Shown one piece after another: positions 32,801-44,092 of a DNA stretch of 64,000 bases (positions are counted from its first letter, which is position 1; every line of letters begins with the position of its first letter). Where the stretch lies: NCBI RefSeq assembly GCF_037126465.1, contig NC_088206.1, positions 11,879,187-11,943,186 on the forward strand. The letters are read 5' to 3'. The notes below the pieces were generated by a model, which was given only the letters and a program-made list of their open reading frames with translations, did not search any database and was not told the origin of the DNA. The translations under genes were made by a program, and so were the position numbers. The stretch is from Ornithodoros turicata. Lineage: Eukaryota; Arthropoda; Arachnida; Ixodida; Argasidae.

Positions 32801-34772
32801 ACACATCTTTAAACTGAGGTGAACGCCTTTGACATGATCCTCTCTCTCTCTCTCTCTCTCTTCGTTACTACAAGGTTACGTGATTTTCACGGGGAAGTTA
32901 CGTGGTACAGTACAAAACGAGGAAGTGTGAGAAACGTTTTTCGTGGCGGAAACGGAAGTTCGGAAGTGTTCGGGAAGGACAAGGTTGCTGGGATGAGAAT
33001 GAGGAAAAGATGCTATATGTAGGGCGATTTGATTTTTTTTAAGGTTCGACCTTGATCGTGATCTTTATATGTAACATTGTGCGGGGCGGCGCGTAACAAA
33101 GGTATAGATCCAATGCTTCAGTGGCAGGTTTGCTACAGATCCGCATTCAACCTCAGTGTGACTATACCCTGCAGTTTTGTATAAGTGAGTTGAATTCGAC
33201 CGCTGAAGGTGACTGCGCTTATAAACCTTTTTCCTTTGCGTGAATATCTGTCGGGGGGAGAGGGTGATTTTAGTGCGTATATGACTGGAGTGTTTGAGAT
33301 TTTGGTCGACAGAGATATACTTCCGGGGCTTTGGGTGTCTTGGAGGAAGAGACGAAGGTCGAGGTTGCATTGCGGAAAACGGAAGTGATAGTTTCTGTAT
33401 CGTCGTCTCGTATATAGGAAGAAAATTTCTCACGATTTTTGCGGAAATGAAGTTGCACTTTCGTGCGAGTGGTGAGACGTAGTGTACTGCGACGGGATTT
33501 TTTTATATTTTTTGTTTTGTTCCCGTGGTTCGTGTCTCTAATGTTTCTTCCAGGAGGAGGAGAAGGGAGAGGTTTGAAGGACCTCCAGCTCTCTCTCTCT
33601 CTCTCTCTCTGCTTTATTGATGATGCCGATGTGGTTATGTATAGATGCTCAGCGCACAAGTACAGACAACCTTCGGTACATTATTATTATTTTTGTGAAC
33701 GTCCGCACGAAAAGTCGAGCGTTGTAAAGACCTTCGAAGGTCATTTGCGTAAATATATTCGAGTTCGAGGAAGTGAAAATGTGGTTCAGTGGGTATATAG
33801 GGGACGCGGAAGTGCCCGTCTGCTGACATGTATATACATATGTTGCACGTTTTGTGTGATGTATGTATTCGGAGAGGGACGGGAACCTGAAAGAAAGAAA
33901 AAATGTTATCTGTCGGGATGAAAGAAAATTGTGGCCAAGGATGAAATCCCGAGAACGAAGGTCATGTATGTGGTTTGCGTCTTTCTTCGACATTTCTGAG
34001 TCAAAGAGCAACTTGTGTGTAACCACTCAGTGTGTCGCTGTGTGTGTGCACATCCTGGCTAGTAGCACTTCCTGAATTCGAGGCGTCATTCAAAATATGT
34101 CGGGGCTGTTTCCTGTTATTCTGTCGCACTCTGCTTGGAAATGCGAACCGTATAAAATCCTCCGTGTTCGCGCGTACATTGGATCTGTTGGCACCCTTTT
34201 TTTTTACCGCCCCGCATGTTTGCGCGCGCGTAGGGGCGTCGGAAGGTGGGGGCAGAGGGGGGCGCCCCCCCCCCGAGTTTTTGATCCGAGAGCACTGCCC
34301 CCCCCCCCCCTGAACTTTTGCTCTGATGGTCCCGTCACCCCATTTTTCACCTGTACGTGTCGTCCAAGACAGACTCGCTTTCAGCTCTATTACTGCTCAG
34401 AGTGAAAACGAACACCCATTTAAAAAGTAGAAGACGATAAGTTGATAAGTCAGCTAAAAAAAAAAAAAAAGGAGAAATTGGAAGACGAAATTCACCCGAA
34501 TAGGTGCTCTCCACCCGATTACGCTATGTGATACTGTATCTGCGGACCAGCTGCGCAATGAGAAACGACACGCCATTTAGTAGCCTTGCTTGTAGACGAT
34601 ACAAGAAGACGCAGATTTCGCTCCAGCAAAGGACGTCGACTTGTTTTTTATCAACGTAGGGAAATATTCGATGATAGAAAGGGAAACTCTTACCAATCGG
34701 CGAGGAGCAGTTCGCTGGTGTGTTTGATGACACGTGTAGCATATCTGCTGTCTTTGCTGGAGCCATGGCCAT
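29894..34772. other. Unassigned 4.9-kb stretch
   Basis: No gene is recognised. It holds an A23 run (30205-30227) and CT microsatellites at about 32232-32249, 32841-32860 and 33592-33611. A 216-codon minus frame (31875-32525), partly made of an ERERER tract, has no known motif. G/C runs with a GGGGCGCCCCCCCCC block lie at about 34257-34310. The top strand is C-rich at 32340-32580 and G-rich at 32870-33990. Confidence 0.35.
32690..32790. promoter_or_regulatory. Possible CpG-rich divergent promoter core (speculative)
   Basis: This CpG-rich block sits at the turning point between a C-rich left flank and a G-rich right flank. It contains ACCCGGAAGTGACG (ETS-type CCGGAAGTG plus TGACG), then CGTGACGTTA, a CRE-like site. 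No TATA box and no attached gene are identified. Confidence 0.2.
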
Positions 34773-34925
34773 CCCAAGCAGCACAATGTACCGAAAGTCG
34801 AGTGCAATAGGGGTGGACGGTATGTGTCTTATCAATGTTCTTTAGTTTCACCAGTTCGTTCAAGGTCTTCCACCTACCCGTCCACCCCTATTGCACTCGA
34901 CTTTCAGTACATTGTGCTGCTTGGG
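34773..34925. mobile_element. 153-bp foldback element, copy 2
   Basis: It begins CCCAAGCAGCACAATGTACC and ends GTGCTGCTTGGG, with 48-base arms and the same loop (TATGTGTCTTATCAATGTTC and on) as 2468-2620. Only a few substitutions separate the two copies. Symmetry extends one step further here (ATCCC...GGGAT). Confidence 0.85.
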
Positions 34926-37900
34926 ATAGAACGCTCGACAGAGCCTTTTTAGTGCAACAATCAATGACACCCATTGACAGCATTGCGCTTCCGACGATAA
35001 CAGAAATCGAAGATATATAGGAACACGCCACCGCTCGCTTACTTGTATTTTTCCTATCGCACTTAATGAAACAATAAACCAATATTTCAGTTTGTGCTGC
35101 TCAAACGACAATATCCTTTTCGCCTCAAGGTAATCTAGAACGCGAGGTAGCCTTTCCGTATGCGTTACGCCCTCCAAAGTTATCGACGAGTCATCCGGAC
35201 GAGTCGTTTCTAATAAGCACATCAATGGCTCCTCGGGGCTAGGTTGGGTAGGGTTGGGTTAGGTTAGGTTAGGGCTCCCCCCCCCCGCCCCCTCCTGCCG
35301 TGAGGGACTTCCCACGCCCCTGCGTTTGCGTTATGTTACGGTATTCGGCTACCGTATGGCGACCTTGCGAACCCGAATGACTCTGGCACAACGAAGGTAA
35401 CTCACGAGGAATGATAGCCATCTCCCTCCGAGCAAGATCTGAGTAGAAGGCACCGCTATATTATTTCATGGTATGAGACACGAGACAATGCTGCTGGAGT
35501 TTCATCCATTCTGCTTGGAAGTTACGCCAGGCTGCGTCCTGCCGTTTCACGTTCTCGCCAGATGGAGGAAGCGTCGCCTGCCATATTCAGAAACGTAACC
35601 CGTATATATGTCCCCTAAATATAACCAACACCGCACGCGAGTGCACGTGTTCGGTATACATGTGGCTCTTTGCATCAGGGTGCTCTGGTTACTGGGTTTC
35701 AATAGGCATGTGCACGGACGTCTGGTCTGACTCTTATGTTCCACAGCTCCGCTAGCTTACCTTCAGAGTAGCTCATCCTGCTTGCGAAAAACACACAAGT
35801 AGTTTGTTTTATGACATGATACATTCAAAAGTGCCTCAGAAACAAAAGAAAAGAAAAGAAGGGAAGAAGTAGGGGTCTATATTTGTTGACAATATTTCCC
35901 ATCCCATTTCGTTTTCTCAAAACTTTGTGTCGCCTTGACACACTGCGCAACATATGCTTGTGCTGCTGGTAAGAAGAAAAAAATAAGAAAAAAGAAGGGC
36001 AGTGACGTGGGAAATCATCCTTCCATAACACGTGGCACCCCCATATCAAGATGCGAGCCATACACACGAAACCGCGTCACGTGACTTCTTGCCTAACCAT
36101 ATTACCCCACATGCACCGCGGCGCTAAGGCACATACGAGACACTTTGAATATGAATACTCGCACGTTTTTCTTTCTTTTTTTTAGGGCCATAGAATCTCT
36201 TTAAACATCTGCTCTTATCTGTTCATTGCACAACGGGATTTTGACCCAGGGTGCTTTTTGCGGGACCTTGTGTTGTAGTGGGTTGCACAATACAGCGACT
36301 ACATTATGTGTATGTACCTCTGTAAACGTGTGAAATTTTAGGGAGTTTTAAACGGCAGGCAAAAAATGAAAGGCAAGTAGATGCAGCATTCGGTCGAACG
36401 GAACGTTATAGCGAATCATCGCACCTCCGGGATGCGTGACAGCGTTTAATCACGTCTGACCGATCCGTCATGATTAGGATCAGCCGTGTCCCCCGCCATT
36501 TTGACGCTGTTCTCAAGCTAGAGTGTTTTTAAAAGTATCGCCCGTTCTCACCACAGAGGGTGTCATAATCCTCGAGAAGCTGTAACGAAGCTCGGGCAAA
36601 GTTATTACGTTTTTGTTTCTTTTCTTTCTTTTTTTTTCACCGGTTGTTCAGGTGCTTTTTTTTTTCTTCTCATTTTCTGCGGACGACTTTCTCATCTTGA
36701 ACTTTTACACTTTGTCAGTAATTTTGACTGGATGGGGGGGGGGGGGAGGTTAGAAAAATTTGAGATTACACTATCTTAATTCGCGTTCAGTAGAAAGAGA
36801 AAAAGTTCATAGGGGAGCGCGTATAAAAAGGATATGGCGTCAAAATAGAACGAATGAAATATCGGTGCCCTGTGTACATGTGCAAATAATGTGCATTCTT
36901 AAGATTATATTGCGTGCCGTGTGTTCATTGTCACGGCAGATCGGATCTTGGGACCTGTACCAGAAATTCCTCTGCCTTCCATGCTTCATCTTATCCAGCT
37001 TTCTGTTTTCTTTTCTCGTTGTCTCCACCGTTCCAGAAAACTCCATGATTACTCCGTAATGAGTAGATGAGTCGCCACGACGGTTTACGCAGAGAGAATG
37101 ACATTGAACTCCCATTCATTCGTGGCAAACGCTCTTGGGACATGCATGAAGTCAGGCTCGGCGCAGAACAGCTGGAGCGTGTACTCGTTAGATCGAGGAG
37201 GCCAATATGGTGTGGCTAGGGAAACAATAGCAAATTGGACATCTGGTCATGGCCCCACTTTGCGTAATACGCGATGGACAGCTGCACAGGTGTTCGCGCA
37301 TGCTTAAATAGGGCTTCAACCCAAAGGGGAACGGACGCATCTGGTGCCACTTCTTGTCAAGGGTGCCCGCCCTCTGGTGTGTGTGTGTGTATACCGCCAT
37401 AAGGGCAAACACGTTCTGCCTCCGGGATGAAAAATCTGCTCAATAGCGATGTATATCATGTGGCTACACTCTGAGACAAAAGAACAATTTTACTCAGCTT
37501 GGGGGTCTAGTTGCATTGCCATTAACTGTTAGTCCGTTTCTCGACTAAACGCACAGAAGTTCATGGGAGGTTTAGGGACTATTGGCTATAATCTGCTTGG
37601 TGGGGGAACTTCAGGGGCAGGGGATTAATAGGAGTTAGGTAAGATTTATAGGAGACTAGACGATGCTTCCCAGTTTACTATTTCCTTGGTTAGGATGGAG
37701 AAATTGCGTCAGCTGGGAACCTTGCGGAAATTAATTTTGATTGTAATTTTCATTGATAGTTAGTAGTCCTATATCCTGTGTTCTTCGTGTTGTGTTTTGC
37801 GACTCGAGGAAATGTTACCTTACAGGAAATATCTGTTTATTTATTAAAGTTGGAGCTGGATGACTTTATTAGCGTCTTCGGCGCATTGTCTCTTCACCTC

Positions 37901-38088
37901 ATCCTAACGACGAATTCAAAATTGTCAGAGCTGGGTCAAGGTTTCTGTTGACTATAGAAGGTACTACAAACTTGTAAGGTGTGAACTTGACGTAGGCAGC
38001 CTTTTCCTGAATTTGTCCTCACCCCAAACTCAGGAATATGCTTCCTTCCAAGTAGAGCAACACCTTGGGCCAATATCGGCTGGTTATT
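34926..38088. other. Unassigned stretch
   Basis: No gene is recognised. It includes a TTAGG-like run (about 35240-35272), a G12 run (about 36734-36746) and T-rich tracts near 36170-36185 and 36625-36665. The interval 37560-37690 resembles the SINE-like block at 3860-4090. Frames are under 125 codons and unconvincing. Confidence 0.3.
35240..35272 (+). repeat. Short TTAGG / TTGGG-type run
   Basis: AGGTTGGGTAGGGTTGGGTT followed by AGGTTAGGTTAGGG. It resembles the arthropod telomere unit TTAGG, but only a few copies are present, so it is an interstitial tract. A similar one lies at 39218-39243. Confidence 0.6.
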
Positions 38089-38345
38089 GATAGCCAGCAA
38101 GGTCGCGTGCTGAGTACTGCATGGGGGTTGGTGGGCTCGAATCTTGCCACCGCCTGTGCTGTCTGAGGTTTTCTCTGAGTTTTTCGGCAGACTTTCCACG
38201 ACGAATGTCGCACAGTTTCCCTGAAGTCGGCCCAGGACACACACTAACCCTCCCATCTCCCCCACTTCTTCCTGCTGTCCTCTTTCCATCTGTCCACATC
38301 TGTATGCTGCTTAAAGTGCTCATAGCCAAGTGCAGTTGCTCCGCA
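38089..38345 (+). repeat. SINE copy D (nearly full length)
   Basis: The head TGATAGCCAGCAAGGTCGCG is followed by a B-box-like GGGCTCGAATCTTGCC, the fixed middle blocks, CCATCTGTCCACATCTGTAT and CAGTTGCTCCGC. The tail runs into CAA repeats, shared with the next LINE-end-like module. Confidence 0.85.
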
Positions 38346-38430
38346 ACAACAACAACATAGATGAATGGATGATGATGATGTCGGATGTTTCCCTGCGTTG
38401 GGTGCAGGACCCTACCCCATTCCAAAGCGG
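38341..38430 (+). repeat. LINE 3'-end module
   Basis: CAACAACAACAACATAGATG, then GATGATGATGATGTCGG, GTTGGGTGCAGGACCCTACC and CCATT. The order matches the LINE tail at 29812-29893. Confidence 0.5.
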
Positions 38431-38494
38431 TTCATATGAGAGGATGACGAGGGAAGGGAATCCCTACAGTTCGTTGCTCCGCAGCTCTAGTACG

Positions 38495-38595
38495 GAATAT
38501 TAAAAAGTAGATATTGGTAATACTGGTCCAACATTAGTCCAGTACTGGCGATATCCAGCCAATGTTGGGTCAGTACGCGTTGTTCTGCTTGGGAT
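38495..38595. repeat. Element with GTACTGGCGATATCC-type body and TGCTTGGG end
   Basis: It contains TTGGTAATACTGGTCCAACA, GTCCAGTACTGGCGATATCC and CAATGTTGGGTCAGTACGCG. It ends TTGTTCTGCTTGGGAT, close to the end of the 153-bp foldback (TTGTGCTGCTTGGG). Only one copy is seen here. Confidence 0.4.
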
Positions 38596-41500
38596 AGACG
38601 TCAAAGCTCTTGCAAAGGTTGTTTCATTGTCGGTCATTGGCCAATCAAGGTTGTTTCATTGACGGTTCAGGCGTGGAGTGTTCCGTTGGGGGAGAAGAGG
38701 CAAACCATTTCCTCCGAGAGGTAAAACTTTTCGATGCACAAATTTACGTGGGTTCTCAAGGGACGACACGAGTGAAAACGCGAAAGAATAGGTATGGGCG
38801 CGCGATAAGTGAGGGCGGTAACGTTGGAGAGTTTCTTTCGGATTTTTGTTTTCGGTAGCGTCAGAATTGGCGCTGCATTAACGGACGAGCGCTACTGTTC
38901 GTAGGAGTTCGCGGCTCCGAGGAATCCTCGCGTGCCTATATGTCGCTCTGTACGTGGTCAATCCGGGGATGCCTCGATATCCCACCGTTAAAAATCCCAG
39001 ATTTCTAAATTAGAGCTTTAATATGAAGAATGGCGCAATGTTAGGGTTGAATAATACATATTACAGACAAACCTCGCAGTATTGCGCGATTCTGCAGACG
39101 TCGGTAGAAGTCATTGTCGAGAATAAAAGCCGTTTTTTTTTGTGTTTTTTTTTTTTTTGGCGACCGTTAGGCTTAGCATGGCGGTCACATCACATCGCAG
39201 CAGAAATTGTCAGAATTTGGTTAGGTTAGGTTGGGTTGGGTTGCTTTTGACAGTTCACCAGGAGGTTGGGGGGCTTCCCACAGCTGGGCACGCGCGCAAC
39301 GCTATACGCTACAGCGCCGTTTAGGATTTTGAACGTATGGGATTTTAAACGGTAGATTCTTAACTGCGGCATTTCGGGATACCCCCGTCAATCCAGTCCC
39401 AGAAAAGAGACTCAACTTGCAGCAACGCTGTGCACTGTGCGAGTCGAGCTTTGCTCCCGCGGAAAGACAGATGGCAATTCATTGGGGACGCAAAACCGTA
39501 CGGCCTCCGCGGCAAAATTTGCTCTCTCAGTGGAACTCGCCATAAGGGGATGCACCTTTTTTTTTTTTTTACGAATTCATGACATAAGTAGATAAGGAAC
39601 ATCAGTGCCAGGAATGAAATTGCGAAGTGTGTGCATGCTATTTTCCTGCGTTTGCCGTTTTTATTGTACGCTTTTGATCCGTTGCAAAGAAATTGCAATT
39701 CGATGCAAACGATGCCTATTGCTTGCTTCCAGCACACTGATTCGGAGATTTCTGGCTGGCGCACGTTAGTAACCTGATGTGGTCGAAATTATCCGCAGTG
39801 CGCTACTCTGCGACACGAGCAGCATGTTGCCAGACTCTATGTATGCTGACTCTCCAAATGATGTATGTATACTCTATTGTGTTTTTATGTATTAGTGCGA
39901 CAGGGGATGCAATCCAAAATTCCAAAATTGGTAAGCGAAACGAAACGTCATTACGCCCTGTACACGTACAAGACAATACAGAGCCAGTGATGGCGTCGAC
40001 AACCAACGCTGTAGGGGGGGAGCAACCGAAGCTATCACCGAAGACGGGACATAAAAAAAACACGTGCAGTACACATACGGCGCCCGTAAGACAGCATCTC
40101 TTTTGACGGCGGTTCCGCAGGATCTTCCGAAGAAAGGGGAACTTGCAACTCTTTCGGCGAAAATATACGACGTGCAGCAACACGTGCTGGGCATAGAAGG
40201 AAATACCAACAGTAGCATCAGCTGCCTTTCAGTAGTCTGTTTTTTTTCTCTCTCTCTCTTTCTTTCTCACATTAGCACCGGTTTTCTGCGTATCCACATC
40301 CATACACAAGACGTGCGAATCTGGCGCTCTCGGTGCACAAGCAAGCAGCGGGCATGGTGAGCACATGTCTTCCGCCCCACGCAGTTCCCACGGGCACACA
40401 GAGAGGACACCAAACAGGCAGATGTTATTCTCGAAGCCGTTTTAGCAAATTAGCCGCAGTTTTCAACGAGTCTGGACCATAAGGAGGGCAGGGCAGGGCA
40501 TGAGTGGGTTCTCCGCAGCGGAACAGACGCGCGGCTTTGATAATTAGTGCGGAGTATTGCTCTACGGCAGGACCGCGTGTTGTTTGTGGAAATGGAGCGA
40601 TACGACAGTGTGTCTTTCTTTAAGCCGATGTGTGACAGACGGGGATCTGTTTATGGCACTTGCGGCGTCGCGGCAGTGCAGCTTCGCTTTTCTAGGATAT
40701 GGTGTATAGGCCCTTCTCTGTGCAGATGGTCAAGTGTCTAGAGGCGGCGCGAGACATGGATTGGACTGTTTGCGGTTAAGTTTAGGGTACTGGATACGGG
40801 GTGGGGTGGGTGGGGAGCATGGAACCGAACGGCTGATTGCGCAGATAAGTGGAATCTCTGAGATTGGGACAGCGGAACTGGATTGTGTGGGATGGTGGGA
40901 TGAGGACTTCAAAGTGTATCGTTCAAGGCTACAGTACGACCTTGGACACAAATTAGAAGAAGTGTGTGGTGGCTGGTCGGACGAATGAGAACATGGGTTG
41001 CGAACATAGTGTCATTCGAAATGTCTTCTTTGTCGACCGACTGGTGCATGGTCTGAACATGTTCAAGTCCAACATCTTTCACGTTCTCTGGCTTGTATTT
41101 TTTGGTCTGTAGTAATTTTGTAACATGCGTTGGGGAGAATCCAGAATTGTTCTGAGAGCAAGGGTGGTCCGGCCTTGGACTGCATGCTACTTGCATTGCC
41201 TGAGATCACAGCTTATGAAGAATTGAATCATCTGTGCAGGACAGAAATTGTGAGAGGGTGTCAGGACATCCGGACCTCGACCTCAAGGGTGACATTGCGT
41301 GTGTACACGACAACAACAACAACAATAAATGAATAAAGGAAAAGTGATGATGACACACGGCAAACGGACTGCGGTAATGGCTACAATAAAAGAAATGGGC
41401 TAAAAGACGAATGGCAATAACAATAATAAGATAACGACGCGATAGTACGAGTTAACTGAGAGAGCTACATAACCAACGCAACTTTATTCTTTTTTTTTAT

Positions 41501-41854
41501 AGATAGCGGTACAGCAGTAGCAGTTATAACGAGCATTCCGGGCTTCCGCGACATGCGTTATTACGCATTCTGTATATCGAAGCGAAGTTATTTCGGAATG
41601 GGTTGTTTCAATCAGCAGTCGAGGAGAGCTATTACCGTATCAACCAACCACGTTATTGCATTACATGACTTTATACCGTAACTCGTGCTGCACAATACAA
41701 ACACACGTTTGAAATGCGCTTTGGTGATTTTTTTTTTTTTTGTGTGTGCCTGTAAAACAACGCCAATAGGCAATTTCTAAAAAGTTCTCCAGCAGTTTGA
41801 GTGCAACCACGAAGAATAAACGCGCTCTATACCAAAATTGTGCTGGAACACAAT
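38596..41854. other. Unassigned stretch
   Basis: No gene is recognised. It contains a TTAGG-like run at 39218-39243, T-rich tracts near 39130-39160 and 39558-39570, and a switch from C/A-rich to G/T-rich top strand near 40.5 kb. CAA-type tails lie near 41310-41333. Confidence 0.3.
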
Positions 41855-41945
41855 GGTGTACAACAACAACAACAAGAATAATAAGCTAACGAATAATGAT
41901 ATGGCATGGGCTTAGGTTTCTGGACCCTACCTCATTGCAGGTATG
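41855..41945 (+). repeat. LINE 3'-end module
   Basis: CAACAACAACAACAAGAATA is followed by GAATAATGATATGGCATGGG and TTTCTGGACCCTACCTCATT. It is a diverged relative of the module at 38341-38430. Confidence 0.4.
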
Positions 41946-42239
41946 TTGATGTGATTTGATGAGTTGGCATACACGCATACGGATGCAGCAAGCGTAAAGG
42001 CTCAGAGGTCATCCAGTATAGTCCTGTGAGTTCTATAGAAAAGCCAGCGCTGATATGCGGGATTGCGCCAAGGCCCAAGAATCCTATATATATATTGAAG
42101 AGCGTGGAGCCGATGGATTCTAGTTGACGCATAAGTATGTATGTAATAATAACAATACTGTTTTCTCCGTGGCAGCCACCAGGGCCATATAGTAGTGCCG
42201 CAAATGAAAATAATCTTATACAACATAAAATTACACTCA

Positions 42240-42375
42240 TACAGACATATACAACTTCCTTCAGAAAACTAGGAAATAAAGATATATAAATAATAATATA
42301 TATATAAAGTATATATATAGTAAATAAATAACATAATATATATAAATATCTATAAAATATATAAATAAAGATAAA
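42240..42375. repeat. AT-rich microsatellite block (ATATATAAATA)
   Basis: TA and TAAA units run almost without a break across about 130 bases. The long minus-strand frame here is only the repeat read in a stop-poor phase. Confidence 0.85.
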
Positions 42376-43564
42376 TAAAGGACAAAAAGTCGGAGCTATG
42401 CTAACCATCCATAAAGTAGCGTAATAGCAAAATAGGCATCAAATAGCTTCGCGCTCGAATGATGCAAAGGGAAATCGATGTAACATTTGACAACGTGTGA
42501 CAGGACTGCAGCTTTGCACGATCATTAACGCGATAGCGGATGGGGAAGGGGGGGGGGGGACGTCGATATTCCCGGTTCCGAAATCCCTGCTCTCGAAATC
42601 CACGTTCTCGAAACAAGGAAAATCAAGGAGAATGCTCGATGGCTTCGTAAGGTGATATGCCGTGTTTAAAAACACGACATCACTATTTAACCACTCAAAA
42701 TCACGGGTTTTTGGTCTGTCCAAGTTGTTTTAACGAACGAAAGCCATATTTTAGCAGCCGTTAGGTGTAGCAGGTCGGACACGACGGAGCAGCATGTTGG
42801 TTACTAGGTTAGTGTTAGTCCAAGTTCGGTGTTTGCATTTGCTTGTCCAGGTTAGTCTAAGTTCGCCGTTGGCAGTTTCCTGCGCGAGAAGTGAGATAAC
42901 ACTTATTTACCGTATATTTTGCAACGGGGATTTCGATCACTTTATTTCGACTCCACGCTATGTGTTTTTCCGTTCTCCAAAGTAAGCACTATCGTTGTAG
43001 CACCGTTCCGAGAAAATTGGCGGTTGGTCACTTCTGCACTTCCGGCGTGCGCCCGACATACGTCCATTGGAGTGCCCTGGGCGCCGCGGCTGTTTGTGCA
43101 GCTCGGACCGGTGAGCTTTTCCGGCTTTCTCGGGGGGACACGATCCGACCACGTGGCTTCGTTTGAGCGCTGGGAATTTTGAACGAGTTTTTCTCTGAAC
43201 TGCGCGAAGGTCTGTTCGAGAGAAATCGGGACTTATGGATCCGATCTGTGCAGTTGGTATAGTAGTGGTCGTGTAGCCTTCTGGAACCTGTTTGCTGAGG
43301 AAGAAGATAGATAGATAATTTTCCCAGGGCGCGCGGTAGGTGCTGCAGTATAGTAAAGCTAAAATACAGAGGCATTTGTGTCACACGAAAGCATTAGCCT
43401 CCAACGCGCAAGCCACAATGAAATTCGCAGTCCCACACTTGACTTTGTGCGTTCATTATATTAAATAAAATAAAATATTTTGGTTGATTGATTGATTGAT
43501 TGAAATTCAAGTAACTCAGGAAAAAGCCCACCACATATGGCCGACTGTAAGCATCTTTTCGTTT
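42376..43564. other. Unassigned stretch
   Basis: No gene is recognised. It has a G11 run at about 42549-42559, a TTGA microsatellite at about 43484-43502, and CpG-containing sequence around 43000-43150 without a convincing frame. Confidence 0.3.
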
Positions 43565-43758
43565 GTGATAGCCAAGGACGTGCCTCCAGCAGGCTTTCCA
43601 GACGAATGCCAGCACAGTTCCCCCTGAAGTCGGCCCAGGACGCATACTAACCACACTGTCTCCTACACCTTCCTGCTGTCCTCTCTCCATTTGTCCACAT
43701 CTATACGCCGCTCATAGCCACAGTTGCCTCGCGGCGCTAACACGGAATTAAAGAAAAA
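43565..43758 (+). repeat. SINE copy E (internally deleted)
   Basis: The head GTGATAGCCAAGGACGTGCC jumps directly to GGCTTTCCAGACGAATGCC, so the B-box part is deleted. The rest is typical and ends CGCGGCGCTAACACGG with an A-rich tail. Confidence 0.85.
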
Positions 43759-43768
43759 GCCAGTGCGT

Positions 43769-43840
43769 GCCGGCGCCTAGACTCGAACCTTGCACCTCCT
43801 GATTTCCCGTCAGGGATGCTGCGGATTACATCACGCTGGC
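43769..43840 (-). tRNA. Degenerate tRNA-like cloverleaf (pseudo-tRNA)
   Basis: Read on the minus strand, 72 bases fold as a class I tRNA. The acceptor GCCAGCG pairs with CGCCGGC (6 of 7), the D stem ATGT pairs with GCAT, the anticodon stem CCTGA pairs with TCAGG (5 of 5), the variable loop is 5 bases, and the T loop is TTCGAGT within AGGTTCGAGTC. The anticodon loop CGGGAAA would give GGA, but position 33 is G and not U. The D loop lacks GG, and the T stem has only 3 of 5 pairs. It is therefore a pseudo-tRNA or the tRNA-derived head of another SINE. It sits just past the tail of SINE copy E on the opposite strand. Confidence 0.5.
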
Positions 43841-43867
43841 ATGTGTTTGCGAAGGTTTACATATTCG

Positions 43868-43968
43868 ATAATGATATGATATGATAATGATGATATATAT
43901 GATAATGATAACAACAATGATATATATATATATATATAACGATAACAATGATATATCATTGTCATCGT
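43868..43968. repeat. ATG/AT-rich microsatellite with terminal hairpin
   Basis: ATGATATGATAATG units lead into a TA run. CGATAACAATGATATATCATTGTCATCG-type symmetry (first half CGATAACAATGATA) closes the tract. Confidence 0.75.
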
Positions 43969-44054
43969 TTCAATGCATGTTTCTTTATATACCCTTTGTT
44001 ACACCCAAAACCCTCGTGGCGAATAGACGATCTTAAAAAGATCCTTAAAAAGAT

Positions 44055-44092
44055 GCTTTGCGCCGCGCGCTTGGTGGCGCGCGGCGCAAAGC
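44055..44092. other. Perfect 16-bp GC-rich hairpin
   Basis: GCTTTGCGCCGCGCGC (44055-44070) and its exact reverse complement (44077-44092) are separated by the loop TTGGTG. No U-run follows, so it is not a bacterial-type terminator. It may be the core of a palindromic element. Confidence 0.8.

Noticed and set aside
35240..39243. TTAGG runs as true telomere sequence
   Set aside because: Only a handful of imperfect units with unrelated sequence on both sides; interstitial at most.
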